Shown piece by piece: positions 1 to 10,668 of a DNA stretch of 64,000 nucleotides. The notes below the pieces were generated by a model. It made no database searches. It was not told the origin of the DNA and saw only the letters and a program-made list of their open reading frames with translations. Origin of the DNA: Actinomyces ruminis (GTDB taxonomy: Bacteria; Actinomycetota; Actinomycetes; Actinomycetales; Actinomycetaceae); the NCBI RefSeq assembly GCF_002154335.2, contig NZ_MTPX02000039.1, forward strand, positions 56,043 through 120,042, written 5' to 3'. How positions within the stretch are numbered: position 1 is the first letter of the stretch; every line of letters starts with the position of its first letter. Position numbers and translations under genes: made by a program.

Positions 1-21
1 CGTCATGACCGCCCTTGCCGT

Positions 22-44
22 ACTGTCCCGCGGCGCGGGACAGT
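22..44. terminator. hairpin after lutC
   Basis: A 9-bp perfect stem (ACTGTCCCG / CGGGACAGT) encloses five bases whose outer pair can also close. It lies just beyond the lutC stop on the minus strand, where the lut operon would end. No T tract follows, as is usual for high-GC actinobacteria, so termination is inferred from position and structure. Confidence 0.55.
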
Positions 45-48
45 GGAC

Positions 49-702
49 TCAGTGCGCAATGACGACGCCGAGGTTGCGCGGGCCGTGCACGCCGTTGACG
101 CGCACCAGCTCGATGTCGGATGTTGCCGAAGGACCGGCGATCCAGGTCATCGGGCGCGTGGGATGCTGGCCGAGCACATCGACGGCCTGCGGCACCGTCG
201 GCATGATCATCTCGCGCTCCAGCACGATCACGTGCTTGTCCGGCACCAGGGTGATGGCGCGCCGCCCCTGGTCGGGCTCGCCGTCCAGGCAGATCGTCCC
301 GGACAGGGACACGCCCACCCGGGAGCAGGTGACCACCGCGTCGATGTCGTTGAGCTCGAGCGTGGGGATCTGCTGCTCGCGGGAGTCCTCGACCACCTTG
401 CGTCCGTTGCGGGCGGCCGCCTCCTTGTATGCGGCGGGCAGCCCGGCGGGGACGACGACGCTCTTCGCGTCTCCGAGCAGCTCATCGATGCCGTCTAGGA
501 TGGCGGCGTCCTTCGGGGCCTGCACCACCTTGGCGGAGTAGTCCTCGAGCTTCTCCACCATGTCCGCCACCACCGGCTCCGAGCCGGGGGCGTCGGCGCC
601 GACGCGAATGTATTCACGGGGGATCTCCCGCACCGGGCGGCCCTGCTGAGAGCGGGAGATGGCCTCGCGGGCACGGGCGAGAATGGCGGTCTTGGCATCC
701 AT
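49..702 (-). CDS. lutC: LutC, lactate utilisation protein C (LUD domain)
   Basis: A 217-residue cytoplasmic protein of the LUD/LutC family. It is the third subunit of the LutABC complex that oxidises L-lactate to pyruvate through iron-sulfur clusters. The N-terminus (MDAKTAILARAREAI) and the central ADAPGSEPVVADMVEKL stretch are typical, followed by the LUD core with the conserved SGTICLDG segment near residues 133-140. Length is normal for the family. Its ATG shares bases with the lutB stop (TGATG), so translation is probably coupled. It is the last gene of the minus-strand order lutA-lutB-lutC. The family assignment is clear from sequence and gene order; the reaction is known from Bacillus LutABC. 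Confidence 0.93.
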   Translation of the reverse strand: MDAKTAILARAREAISRSQQGRPVREIPREYIRVGADAPGSEPVVADMVEKLEDYSAKVVQAPKDAAILDGIDELLGDAKSVVVPAGLPAAYKEAAARNGRKVVEDSREQQIPTLELNDIDAVVTCSRVGVSLSGTICLDGEPDQGRRAITLVPDKHVIVLEREMIMPTVPQAVDVLGQHPTRPMTWIAGPSATSDIELVRVNGVHGPRNLGVVIAH

Positions 703-2302
703 CAGCGGTTCTCCTCGGGGGCGGGCTGGGCGGCGGCGTCGTCAACGGCGGTGGGCGCCGGGCGCGCGGGGGTGATGCCGTCGGGGTGGGTGCGCTTCCA
801 CCAGTGCCGCAACGACTCCTTCGGGGCGACGGGCAGGTCGCGCGAGCGCGTCCACAGCGAGGCGGGGAACGGCAGAGCACCGATCCGCCCGTCGTGCCCG
901 AGCAACCGGGTGGCCTTGACCCCCTCGGTGGCCGCCAGCCAAGCCTTACCGTTGGACATGACCGGCCCGGTAGCGTTCATGGCCACGTCCCACATGTCCG
1001 GCACCAGGCGGCGCTTGACGTCCACGCTGCGGGCCCGCAGGTGAATCAGGATGGTGGGGATGTCGATCTTGACCGGGCAGACCTCCGCGCAGGCCCCGCA
1101 CAGGGAGGAGGCGAAGGGCAGGGTGTGGACCGGATCGTCGTCGGCGAGTCCCTGCGTGAGCTGGGGGGTGAGAATCGAGCCGATCGGACCGGGGTAGACC
1201 GAACCGTAGGCGTGCCCGCCGGTGTGCTGGTAGACGGGGCAGATGTTCATGCACGAGCCGCAGCGGATGCAGGCCAGCGCCTGCCGTCCGATCGGGTCGG
1301 TGAGCACCTTGGTGCGGCCGTTGTCCATGAGGATCAGGTGGAACTCCTGCGGCCCGTCGCCGGGGGTGACGCCGGTCCACATGGAGGTGTAGGGGTTCAT
1401 GCGCTCGCCGGTGGCGGAGCGGGGCAGCAGCTGGCTGAAGATCTCCACGTCCTGGAAACGGGGGACCAGCTTCTCAATACCCATCAGCGTGATCAGCGTG
1501 TCCGGCAGGGTCAGGCACATGCGGCCGTTGCCCTCGGACTCGAAGATGGAGACGGTGCCGGTCTCGGCCACCCCCATGTTGGTGCCGGAGACGGCCACCT
1601 TGGCGTGCAGGAACTTACGGCGCAGGTGCGCTCGGGCGGCGGCGGTGAGCTCCTGCGGGTTGTCCGACAGGTCCTCGGGGGCGTCGCCCATGCGGTCCAG
1701 GAAGATGCCGCGCACCTCGGAGCGGTTGCGGTGGATGGCCGGAACCACGATGTGGGAGGCATGTCGTCGGCGAGCTGGACGATCATCTCCGCCAGGTCGG
1801 TCTCGTGGGCGGTGATGCCCTCGTCCGCCAGGTATTCGTTGAGGTTGGTTTCCTGGGTGGCCATCGACTTGATCTTGACGACGTCGTCGACCCCCTTGGA
1901 CTTGATGATGTCGGCGACGATCCGGTTGGCCTCCGCGGCGTCGCGCGCCCAGTGGACGATGCCGCCGTTGGCGGTCACGTTCGCCTCGAACTGCTCCAGC
2001 AGTTCCGGCAGGCGGGAGGCGACCTCGAACTTGACGGCCTCCGCCGCGTTGCGCAGGTCCTCCCAGTCCGGCATCTCGTCCACGCGCATTTGCCGCTTGT
2101 TGCGAATGGTGCGGGTGGCGTGGCCCAGGTTGCGGCGCATCTGGGTGTTGGCGAGGGTCTTGTGGGCGCCCTCGGGGAAGGTGTGGCCCCAGCGCAGCGT
2201 GTCCTGTGGGACTTCGACGTTGGTGCGCCAGCCGCCGGTGTGGGGCTGCTCGTCGGGGGCGGAGGTGGGCATGCCTAGAAATGTCTGGGATGTCTGAGTC
2301 AT
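702..2302 (-). CDS. lutB: LutB, iron-sulfur lactate oxidation subunit (one frameshift)
   Basis: This is the central subunit of LutABC, carrying two ferredoxin-type 4Fe-4S motifs. I read it in two frames joined near 1758. The first ~180 codons (from 2302) run to LADDMP, and the second frame resumes with IVVPAIHRNRSEVRGIF. Adding one base to ATGCC/TCCCAC restores the expected PSHIVVP and gives about 533 residues, a normal length. The cysteine motifs ACIRCGSCMNICP (near residue 342) and LCGACAEVCP (near 402) are intact. The ATG overlaps the lutA stop (TAATG) and the stop overlaps the lutC ATG. Because neighbours are intact and the break is one base, I take it as a sequence error, though a real null allele is possible. 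Confidence 0.88.
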
Positions 2303-3102
2303 TACAGTCGCACCTGGTCCTTGCTGGGCTGGAAGGAGACGTGGCCCTCGAATGGGGCGTCCTTGGTGGAGGCGAGGATCTCCGCCAGGTGCATTACGCG
2401 CACGCCGGAGTTAATACGGGACAGGGCCCCGCCGATGTTCATCAGGCAGGAGTAGTCGCCGGTGCATAGCACCTCGGCGCCGGTGGACATGACGTTGGCG
2501 GCCTTGTCCGCGACCATGGCCGTGGAGGTGTCGGAGTTCTTGATGGAGAAGGTGCCGCCGAAGCCGCAGCAGACCTTCTCGTCCGGCAAATCGATGAGGG
2601 TCAGGCCCTCGACGGCGCGCAGCAGTCGGTAGGGACGGTCCCCGACGTGCGCCACTCGCATCGAGTGGCAGGTGGGGTGGTAGGTGACCGTGTGCGGGAA
2701 GTAAGCGCCCACGTCCTCCAGACCGCACACGTCGATGAGGAACTCGGAGATGTCGTAGGTGTACTCGCTCAGCGCATCCACCCGCTTGACCAAGGCGGAG
2801 TCGCCCACGTGCTCGGCCACCAGCCGCTGCTCGTGGCGGGCGGCCCCCGCGCAGGATCCGGAGGGCACGACCACCGCGTCCCACTCCCCGTCCAGCACCG
2901 GCTCGAAGGTCTTGACGTGGTTCTCCACGATGGCGGCGGCCTGCTTGAAGTAACCGGTGTTGGCGTGCATTTGGCCGCAGCAGGCCTGCCCCTGGGGGAA
3001 GACCACCTCATGGCCGAGGCGCTCGAGAATACTGACGGTGGCCTGTGCGGCCTGAGGGAACATCGTGTCTGCCAGACACGTAGCGAATAGTGCGACGCGC
3101 AC
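2302..3102 (-). CDS. lutA: LutA, CCG-domain lactate oxidation subunit
   Basis: A 266-residue protein with two cysteine-rich CCG domains (GlpC/HdrB-like), which bind an iron-sulfur cluster in LutA. The two motifs are QACCGQMHANTG near residue 41 and VCCGFGGTFS in the second half. The start is a GTG at 3102, preceded by a GGAGGAAAGGA Shine-Dalgarno region about 9 bases upstream; no ATG fits. It is the first gene of the lut operon. The 506 bp upstream hold repeat array A rather than a recognisable regulator gene. Confidence 0.93.
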   Translation of the reverse strand: MRVALFATCLADTMFPQAAQATVSILERLGHEVVFPQGQACCGQMHANTGYFKQAAAIVENHVKTFEPVLDGEWDAVVVPSGSCAGAARHEQRLVAEHVGDSALVKRVDALSEYTYDISEFLIDVCGLEDVGAYFPHTVTYHPTCHSMRVAHVGDRPYRLLRAVEGLTLIDLPDEKVCCGFGGTFSIKNSDTSTAMVADKAANVMSTGAEVLCTGDYSCLMNIGGALSRINSGVRVMHLAEILASTKDAPFEGHVSFQPSKDQVRL

Positions 3103-3608
3103 GGGGTGAGGTCCTTTCCTCCACGGAATCTACCGACGTGACCGTGATCAGGTTAGGGCAGCGGCGTCCCCGCCTCCACCGGTCGGTGCGAGCACCTGTA
3201 AAACCTCTGATCAAAGCCCGAAATCTCGCGGGAGACTGGGTGCGGTTCGGGGCGGAGCGTGGCACCCACGGGTGCCACCGAGGGCGCGTCTTGGGTCACA
3301 TTCCGCAAGCCCTGTCTTCGGTTTTCCTCACCTGTTGCCGCGTGCGGCCGACGATGTCGTTGGCTGACTCTTCCAGTTCGAGGGTGCGGGTGTGGCGGTC
3401 GGGGTGGCGTCCGGGGTGTGCGGCTGTTTGCGGTTGGCCACCTGGCGCCGACGCTTCGGCACTTCCGACGACGCTTCGGCACTTGGCGTCACCGGAAGGT
3501 ACGAACCGTCGAGTCAGGGTACGAAGCGTCTCCCCGCCGCTTAAGGGACCCTACGGGAATTGCCACCCCACTACGAGCTCCGCACCCCCTGAGCATGGTG
3601 TTACGCCG
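3103..3608. other. gene-free stretch upstream of lutA
   Basis: No reading frame here has convincing coding character. The stretch should contain the lut promoter (minus strand), but I cannot point to a clear -35/-10 pair. Its notable content is the inverted tandem array listed separately at 3450-3530. The upstream neighbour on the same strand, a lipoprotein gene, ends at 3609. Confidence 0.5.
3450..3530. repeat. inverted tandem array A (20-bp period)
   Basis: The 15-base word GACGCTTCGGCACTT occurs at 3450 and 3470, 20 bp apart. On the other side of a short centre, related words in reverse orientation lie at 3496-3510 (AAGGTACGAACCGTC) and 3516-3530 (AGGGTACGAAGCGTC), again exactly 20 bp apart. 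The shared core is GACGCTTCG or its complement. A 20-bp period is not a multiple of three, so it is not coding repetition. The design matches arrays B to E in this window, although the words differ. Confidence 0.7.
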
Positions 3609-4235
3609 TCAGGAGTAGTGCCCGGTGCCGACCATGATGACGAGGTTGCACTCGGTGGACAGTGCCAGCTCATCCACGGTGAACCGCTCCGAGCCGCCCA
3701 CGAGGTCGGCGTTCTCGGTGTCGAGAATCCGGTTCGCGTCGGACTCCGGGACGGTGACGAAGGTGCAGTCCTGGGGGACGTACTGGTGCAGGTCGGGGTA
3801 GATCGGCGGCAGCAGGTCGGGCGTGGTAGTGGCGGCGTCGCCCAGTGCCCGGCTGGTGGCCTGGTCGACTTCGATGACGGCGTGGAACCAGTAGGGGCGA
3901 TCGGGCTCCGGCAGCCGGGACTCGTTCTTATTGACCCGGTACTGCCCGACGAAGTGCACGCCGGTGGCGCCCATGGCCGGCATGCGGCTGGTGACCGAGC
4001 CCAGGGATGTCTGCACGGTCAGTGGGTCAGGAACGTACTGCGTGAACTTGGCGAAACGCGCATCCTGCACGTTGTCCGGCTGACTGCTTCGTCCTTGGAG
4101 GGAAGTTACCGAGCACGCTCCGAGGAGGAGGAACGTGCTCATAGTCAGACAGGCGACTGCCATGCGCAGGCACCTGCGTGGGCGTCGAGTGCAAGCTTGC
4201 GGGTTTGCGGACCTCCGGTCCGGCTTGATGATCAT
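3609..4235 (-). CDS. predicted lipoprotein of unknown function, coupled to lctP
   Basis: A 208-residue protein with a long basic N-terminus, a hydrophobic stretch and a lipobox (LLLGAC, cysteine near residue 41), so it is probably anchored outside the membrane. The mature part is rich in D, T and P, with phrases such as DRPYWFHAVIEVDQATS; I recognise no domain. The start chosen, ATG at 4235, overlaps the lctP stop (ATGA). An in-frame extension further upstream exists but is only the complement-frame shadow of the permease. The overlap suggests co-translation with the lactate permease; any role in lactate transport is a guess. Confidence 0.7.
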   Translation of the reverse strand: MIIKPDRRSANPQACTRRPRRCLRMAVACLTMSTFLLLGACSVTSLQGRSSQPDNVQDARFAKFTQYVPDPLTVQTSLGSVTSRMPAMGATGVHFVGQYRVNKNESRLPEPDRPYWFHAVIEVDQATSRALGDAATTTPDLLPPIYPDLHQYVPQDCTFVTVPESDANRILDTENADLVGGSERFTVDELALSTECNLVIMVGTGHYS

Positions 4236-5906
4236 GCCGGCATGTAGGCACCGAGCCAACCCTGGGAGGCGGCCAGCACCAGGCAGCACAGCACCAGCAG
4301 CAGCCCGATGGAGTAGGGGGCGGCCTTCTTGAGGATCTCCGCATCGGTGCCGGGAGCATCCACGGCAGTGGTGACAATCGCCAGGTTCTGCGGGGAGACG
4401 ATCTTGCCCAGGCCGCCGCCGATGGTGTTGGCGGCCAGCAGGATGCGCGGATCGAGTCCGGCGCCGGCGGCCGCCGTCGCCTGCAGGTTGGCGAATAGGG
4501 CGCCCGCACTCGTCGCGGATCCTGCCACCGCCGTGCCGATCCAGCCCAGCACGGGGGACAGGAAGGCGAAGGCCGCACCGGTGGTGGCCAGGGCGGCGCC
4601 GACGGCGGTGGTCTGGCCTGAGAAGTTCATTACGTAGGCCAGCGCCATCACCGAGGCAATGGTGAGGATGGACATGCGCAGCGTGTAGATGGTGCGTGGC
4701 AGCACCGCGAACATGGCGCCGACGGAGGTCTGGAAGCGCCCGCCCGAAGAACGAGTGCCGTACACGATGCACACGATCACCGCCGTCAGCAGGATCCAGG
4801 TGCCCGGGTTGGACAGCGTCTGCAGGTTGTAGATCGCGGAGGTTGAGGCCTCGCCGTCGGCGGTGAGCAGGTTGCCGTACACGCCCGGCCAGGCGATCTT
4901 GATGTCGGTGCTGGACAGGACGGCGGACAGATCCACGCCGAACTTCCACAGCTTGGTAATGGCGATGATGACCACCACGAGCACGTAGGGCAGCAGCGCC
5001 AGGATGACGCGCTCGCGGTCGGGCTTGTCCGCGCCGTCAATCTCCGAGTGGTACTCATCGGGCGTCGTCGGCGTCCAGGCCAGCAGGAACAGGTAGCAGG
5101 CGGCGAAGGCCAGCAGCGCCCCCACCACCGAGGTCAGCTCGTAGGAGACGCCGGGCGTAATGAAGTGTCCGGCGCCGGCCGCGATGCCGGCGATCAGGGC
5201 CAGCGGCCACAGCTGCCGCACACCGCGGGCGCCGTCGAGGATGAACAGCAGCAGGAAGGGCACCAGCACGCAGATGATCGAGGTCAGGTGACCCATGTTC
5301 TGGGCGACCGACACCGGCTCCTGGCCGCCGAGGTTTCCGGCGGTGGTAACCGGGATGGACATGGCGCCGAAGCCACGTAGATGCCGTTGCCCACGATGGT
5401 GACGATCGCGGCCTTGATCTTGGGCACCCCCAGGGTCACCAGCATGGCGGCGGTGATCGCCACGGGTGCGCCGAAACCGGCCAGGCCTTCCAGCAGACCA
5501 CAGAAGCAGAAGGCGACGATCAGGCCTGGGCGCGCTGGTCACCCTTGCCGATGGCGTTGAACACGGCCTTCAGATCCTGACTGCGGCCGGAGGTCTCGGT
5601 GAGGTTGTACAGCCAGACGGCCGCGATGATGATGTAGATGATCGGCACGAAGCCCATGGCCAGGCCCTGCGTGGCCGACAGTGCCGTCATCCCCACCGGC
5701 ATGTGGAAGGCCGCGATCGCGATCACGGCCGACAGCACCAGGGAGATGATCGCGCACCAGTGGGTGGCGACCTTGAAGGCCCCCATGAGCACGAAGAACG
5801 CGATCAGCGGCAGCAGGCCGATGATCGCGGTGAGGAAGACGTTGCCGCCTACCGCCGTGGTGGACGGGGTGAAGGCCGTTGCGAGCAGGGATGCGGTAAG
5901 TGTCAT
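4232..5906 (-). CDS. lctP: L-lactate permease, LctP family (two frameshifts)
   Basis: A polytopic membrane transporter of the LctP (lactate/glycolate:H+) family, about 558 residues when two one-base gaps are repaired. The N-terminal frame (5906 to ~5524) begins MTLTASLLATAF and includes a variant of the early helices. The middle frame (~5524-5372) carries the family signature GLLEGLAGFGAPVAI. The last frame (to 4232) holds the remaining helices and ends SQGWLGAYMPA. Both breaks look like a lost C (GCC-TGATC near 5524 and GTGGC-TTCGG near 5372). It lies close to lutABC on the same strand, so lactate uptake and oxidation are probably co-regulated. Confidence 0.88.
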
Positions 5907-6081
5907 GAGCTATTCCGGGCGGGGTGGGCGACGACGGTGTCGAGGTCGGTTGGGATCGTGATGAGGCCGTGCGATGACGGCGACCATTGAATTATCACAT
6001 CAATTCGCTCTCGTCACATGAGGCTTGGGAAACCTGATTGGGAAACCCGATACGGCGCCCCGGTGCCCGGCCGGGTATGCG

Positions 6082-6116
6082 CTGGGGCCCGGCACCATCG
6101 CGGTGCCGGGCCCCAG
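6082..6116. terminator. strong hairpin after glpK
   Basis: A perfect 15-bp stem (CTGGGGCCCGGCACC with its complement) encloses the five-base loop ATCGC. It lies 80 bp beyond the glpK stop on the minus strand and about 175 bp upstream of lctP, so it should separate the two transcripts. No T tract follows. Confidence 0.7.
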
Positions 6117-6195
6117 CCGGTTTCGGTGTGTGGGCGCTTGGGCGACGCTCGCGTCAGCGGTCTTGGACCTCACGCTGCCGCCCCGACGCCGGCGC

Positions 6196-7734
6196 TCACT
6201 TCACGTCGTCGTCCACCCAGTCGAAGGTGCGGGTGACGGCCTTCTTCCACAGCCGGTAGGTGCGGTCGCGCTCGTCGGCGTCCATGGACGGCGTCCAGCG
6301 CTTGCCCTCCTGCCAGTTGGCGACCACGTCCTCGGTGCCGTTCCAGAAGCCGACGGCGATGCCGGCCGCGTAGGCCGCCCCCAGCGCGGTGGTCTCGGCC
6401 ACCACGGGCTGGATCACATCGACGCCGCACAGGTCGGCCTGGAACTGCATGACTAGGTCGTCGTTGGTCATGCCGCCGTCGACCTTGAGTTCCTTGAGCG
6501 GGACGCCGGTGTCGGCGTTGATGGCCTCCAGCAGCTCGGCGGACTGGAAGGCGGTGGACTCCTCCACGGCGCGGGCAATGTGGCCCTTGGTGGCGTAGCG
6601 GGTTAGTCCCACGATGACGCCGCGGGCGTCGTCGCGCCAGTAGGGGGCGAACAGGCCGGAGAACGCGGGCACGAAGTAGACCCCGCCGTTGTCCTCCACG
6701 GTCTCGGCCAGTGCCTTGATGTCGCTGGACTTCTCGATCAGGCCGAGGCTGTCGCGCAGCCACTGCACCAGGGAGCCCGCCACCGCGATGGAACCCTCCA
6801 GCGCGTAGACCGGCTTGGCGTCGCCGAGTTGGTACAGCACGGTGGTCAACAGGCCGTTCTTGGAGAACACGGGCTCCTCGCCGGTGTTCATGAGCATGAA
6901 GCAGCCGGTGCCGTAGGTGTTCTTCGCGGTGCCGACCTCGAAGCAGGCCTGCCCGAAGGTGGCCGCCTGCTGGTCTCCGAGGATGCCGGCGATCGGGGTG
7001 TCGATCAGCAAGCCGTTCTTGCGGCCGTAGCCGTAGACCTCGGAGGAGGACTTGATCTCCGGGAGCATCGACATGGGAATGCCGAAGTCGGCACAGATGT
7101 CCTCGCGCCACTGCAGGGTGCGCACGTCCATCAGCAGCGTGCGGGAGGCGTTGGTGACGTCGGTGACGTGTACGCCGCCGTTGACGCCGCCGGTCAGGTT
7201 CCACACCACCCAGGTGTCGGGGGTGCCGAAGAGCAGGTCCCCGGCCTCGGCCTTCTCGCGGGCTCCGGGCACGTTGTCCAGGATCCACTTGACCTTCGTG
7301 GCCGAGGGGTAGGTGGAGATGTTCTCACCGGTGATCTGGCGGTAGCGCTCGGTGCCCAGCGGGTCGCCCGCGGCGATCTCGCGCACGATCGGGGCGGTGC
7401 GGGTGTCCTGCCAGACGATGGCGTTGTAGATGGGCTCGCCGGTGTTCTTGTCCCACACGATGGTGGTCTCGCGCTGGTTGGTGATGCCGACGGCGGCCAG
7501 CGAGTGGCGGTTGATCTCCGCCTTCTGCAGGGCCTCGGCGACGACGGCGCGCACCGACTCCCAGATCTCGATCGGGTCGTGCTCGACCCAGCCGGGGTTC
7601 GGGAAGATCTGGGTGAACTCCTGCTGGCCGATAGACACGACCTCGCCGGAGTGGTTGAAGACGATCGCGCGGGACGAGGTCGTGCCCTGGTCGATCGCCA
7701 GGACGAACTTCTCGGTCTCGGTTGCTTCAGTCAT
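6196..7734 (-). CDS. glpK: glycerol kinase
   Basis: A 512-residue FGGY-family kinase that converts glycerol and ATP to sn-glycerol 3-phosphate. The N-terminal phosphate-binding motif [14 protein letters not shown] is present, as are [10 protein letters not shown], the catalytic-region WVLW-like segment [11 protein letters not shown] and the second ATP-binding region [18 protein letters not shown]. Length is standard and the frame is uninterrupted. An AAAGGA ribosome-binding site lies 7 bases before the ATG. It is 46 bp downstream of glpF, forming a glpFK operon. Product glycerol 3-phosphate is the substrate of GlpABC, encoded divergently. Confidence 0.97.
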   Translation of the reverse strand: MTEATETEKFVLAIDQGTTSSRAIVFNHSGEVVSIGQQEFTQIFPNPGWVEHDPIEIWESVRAVVAEALQKAEINRHSLAAVGITNQRETTIVWDKNTGEPIYNAIVWQDTRTAPIVREIAAGDPLGTERYRQITGENISTYPSATKVKWILDNVPGAREKAEAGDLLFGTPDTWVVWNLTGGVNGGVHVTDVTNASRTLLMDVRTLQWREDICADFGIPMSMLPEIKSSSEVYGYGRKNGLLIDTPIAGILGDQQAATFGQACFEVGTAKNTYGTGCFMLMNTGEEPVFSKNGLLTTVLYQLGDAKPVYALEGSIAVAGSLVQWLRDSLGLIEKSSDIKALAETVEDNGGVYFVPAFSGLFAPYWRDDARGVIVGLTRYATKGHIARAVEESTAFQSAELLEAINADTGVPLKELKVDGGMTNDDLVMQFQADLCGVDVIQPVVAETTALGAAYAAGIAVGFWNGTEDVVANWQEGKRWTPSMDADERDRTYRLWKKAVTRTFDWVDDDVK

Positions 7735-7780
7735 GTACGAGTCCTTTCACTTCACTTCGTTGTGATTTGCGGGGCCGGCG

Positions 7781-8514
7781 TCAGAACAGTCCGGCCATGT
7801 TGGGGATCAGCAGCCCGGCGACGACGCCGCCGATAAGCGGGCCGACCACGGGCACCCACGAGTAGGCCCAGTCGGAGGAACCTTACCGGGAATGGGCAGC
7901 ACGGCGTGCGCGATGCGCGGGCCCAGGTCACGGGCGGGGTTGATGGCGTAGCCGGTGGGGCCGCCCAGCGACAGGCCGATGGCGACGATCACGAAAGCGA
8001 CGGCCAGGGGGCCGAGTTCGGAGGGGGACTTGCCGTTGTAGAGCACCCAGGCGACCAGGGCGAAGGTGCCGATGGCCTCGGTGACGACGTTCCAGCCGTA
8101 GGCGCGGATGCCGGGGCCGGTGGAGAAGCAGGCGAGCTTGGCGTCGGCCGGTCCCTCCTCGTCGAAGTGCTTCTTGTACGCCAGCCAGGCGGCCACGGCA
8201 CCGACGAAGGCGCCGAGCATCTGGGCGATGATGTAGACGATGATGTTCGTCGCCGTCGCAGGGACGCCGGCGGCAAGGTCCTTGCCGGCAACCGCCAGAC
8301 CGATGGTGACCGCCGGGTTCAGGTGGCCTCCGGTGGCGTAGGCGGCGTAAACACCCATGAAGACCGCCAGGCCCCATCCGAAGGCGATGACGATCCAGCC
8401 GGAGGCCTGGGCCTTGGACTTGGGGAGGTTGACCGCGGCGCAGACGCCGGCTCCGAAGAGAATGAGGATGAAGGTCCCGAAGAACTCCGAGAGGAAGATC
8501 TGGGCGAGACTCAT
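7781..8514 (-). CDS. glpF: glycerol uptake facilitator, MIP family (one frameshift)
   Basis: An aquaglyceroporin of about 244 residues that lets glycerol diffuse into the cell. Both NPA-type motifs are visible: [11 protein letters not shown] (first half) and [13 protein letters not shown] (second half); the D after NPAR is typical of glycerol-conducting members. The frame breaks near 7882, after LPIPGK. Adding one base gives the expected [15 protein letters not shown] and ends LIPNMAGLF at 7781. The ATG at 8514 ([11 protein letters not shown]) is chosen because it starts the first helix; the upstream in-frame extension has no membrane character. It is the first gene of glpFK. Confidence 0.9.
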
Positions 8515-8920
8515 GGCCTGCTCACTTTCTGCACGACAGCGTGCTCGATGCGTAGGGCGAGCGACATTTCGCCGCCCGCATTCCACGAAGGAACGGGCGA
8601 AGCCCTGGCTGCACCCGAACAAGTCAGAAAGTACTCGGGGTCACACTGGATTACGCAGTGCCGCGCCATTCTTGTTATGTGTTGGTGAGTCCAGGCTAAG
8701 TTGAAGAAGTGTTGAGATCTCGGGAAGAAGTCCCGGTTTTGGTATTTGCGGCGGGAAATAGGTGCGTCGCATCGTGTCTCGCGTTGAACGTTTGCGCATT
8801 GCGCGTGCACGAGTTCTCTGTGGCGTGTACTCATAAAGAAGGTGGCGCGACCAAGAGCGCGCCGTAGGTGTAGGCAGGCCAGGGCATTCGCCCCGCCTCG
8901 ACGGACGAGGAGGTCCCTCA
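8515..8920. promoter_or_regulatory. divergent control region between glpF and glpA
   Basis: This 406-bp stretch contains no supported gene. It separates minus-strand glpFK from plus-strand glpABC, so it must hold both promoters and probably the binding site of a glycerol regulator. The section around 8690-8770 is less GC-rich than its surroundings, as expected near promoters, but I see no convincing -35/-10 pair. The SorC-family gene at 13626 is a candidate regulator by position only. Confidence 0.45.
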
Positions 8921-10668
8921 GTGAGAGCCATGACTGCCGACGTGGTCGTCGTCGGCGGCGGTGCCACCGGCGTCGGTGTCGCCCGGGACGCCGCGATGCG
9001 CGGTATGAGCGTCGTGCTGCTGGAGCGCGCCGACCTCGCCCAGGGCACCTCCGGACGCTTCCACGGGCTGGTGCACTCCGGCGGCCGCTACGTCGTCTCC
9101 GATCCCGGCTCGGCCCGCGAGTGCGCCGAGGAGAACACCATCATCTCCCGCATTCACGCCGACGCCATCGAGTGCACGGGGGGACTGTTCGTCGTCACCC
9201 CCGAGGACGACCTGGCCTTCTCCGACAAGTTCCTGGTCGGTGCGCAGCAGGCGGGCGTCGCCTGCGAGGAGCTCAGCCTGTCGGAGGCCCTGCGCATAGA
9301 GCCGCGCCTCAACCCCGGTATCAAGCGCGCCTTCGCCGTCAACGACGGCGCCGTCGACGGCTGGCAGATGGTCTGGGGAGCCGCCCGCTCGGCCCGGGCC
9401 TACGGCGCCGAGATCCTGACCTATCACGAGGTCACCGACCTGGTGGTAGAGGGCGAGGGGGCCGACCGGCGCGTCGTCGCCGTGCGCGCTCATGGCCTCA
9501 AGACCGGCGAGGACCTGACCATCTCGTGCGCCATGGTCGTCAACGCGGCCGGCCCCTGGGGCGGCAGGCTCGCCGCCATGGCTGGCTCGGAGGCGATAGA
9601 GATCGTCGCCGGCGCGGGCATCATGGTGGCCGTCAACCACCGCCTGGTGAACCACGTCATCAACCGCTGCGTCCATCCCTCCGACGGAGACATCATCGTC
9701 CCGGACCACACGGTCTCCATCATCGGCACCACCGACCGGCGCGTACCCGACCCCGACCACCTGCTCATCCCCCGCGAGGAAGTCGCCCAGATGCTCGACG
9801 CCGGCGAGGTGCTCATCCCCGGCTTCAGGCAGACCCGCACCGTGCACGCCTGGGCCGGCGCCCGCCCCCTGGTGCGCGACAAGCGCGTGTCCGGAACCGA
9901 CACCCGGCACATGAGCCGCGGCATGACCGTGCTGCGGCACAGCGAGGCCGAGGGGCTGGCCGGCTGATCACCGTGGCCGGCGGCAAGCTCACCACCTACC
10001 GACTCATGGCCAAGAACACCGTCGACGCCGTCTGCGCCGAGCTCGGTGTCGATAGGCCCTGCACCACCGACGCCGAGGCCGTCCCCGGCTCCGAGCACGG
10101 CCGCAACTACCGCGTCACCCACCGCCTGGCGGCGCGCGAGCAGGACCGGCTGGAGAACCAGACGATATGCGAGTGCGAGCTGGTGACCCGCAAGATGCTC
10201 ACCGACCTGATGGATGAGCAGCCCGACGCGTCCTTCGACGACCTGCGCCGCCAGCTGCGCATCGGCATGGGCCCGTGCCAGGGCGGCTTCTGCGCCGCCC
10301 GCGTCGCCGGCGTGCACGTGTGCCAGGGGCGTGCCGACGCCGCCGACGCCACCGAGTTGCTGCGCACCTTCCTGCGGCACCGCTGGATCGGGCTGTGGTC
10401 GATCCTGCACGGCGAACAGGTCCGCGAGGCGGCGCTGGACTTCTGGATGCTGCAGGGAACCCTCGACGTCGAGGACCTTCCCACTGCCGCGCGCCCCGCC
10501 GCCGCGGCCACGCCCATCGCGGACGCCGAGGACGGCGAGGAGCTGCCTGAGGAGATGGCTGCGGCCATGGCGGCCCTGGCCGCCCCGCCCCGGCTCGACC
10601 CCGACGCCGCAGCCCTGGCGGGTGCTTCCCGCGCCGCCACCGACCAGAAACAGGAGGTCCGCGCATGA
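8921..10668 (+). CDS. glpA: anaerobic glycerol-3-phosphate dehydrogenase subunit A (one frameshift)
   Basis: The FAD-containing catalytic subunit of GlpABC, which oxidises glycerol 3-phosphate to dihydroxyacetone phosphate and feeds electrons to quinone. The FAD motif VVVVGGGATGVGVARDA lies at the N-terminus. The C-terminal half has a BFD-type [2Fe-2S] domain with CECELV and GMGPCQGGFC. The frame breaks near 9964 (GGC-TGATC); adding a C joins SEAEGLAG to LITVAGGKLTTYR, giving about 582 residues, longer than E. coli GlpA because of an Ala/Asp/Glu-rich tail. GTG at 8921 is preferred because GAGGAGG sits 8 bases before it; ATG at 8930 is the alternative. The stop overlaps the glpB start (ATGA). 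Confidence 0.9.

Noticed and set aside
429..2297. 622-codon open frame on the plus strand across lutB/lutC
   Set aside because: It is antisense to the lut operon, Arg/Gly/Ala-rich without domain character, and exists because GC-rich genes leave other frames open.
3609..4949. A 446-residue protein fusing permease-region sequence to the lipoprotein
   Set aside because: The first ~235 residues are an Arg/His-rich shadow of lctP; the lipoprotein starts at the ATGA overlap at 4235 just before its signal peptide.
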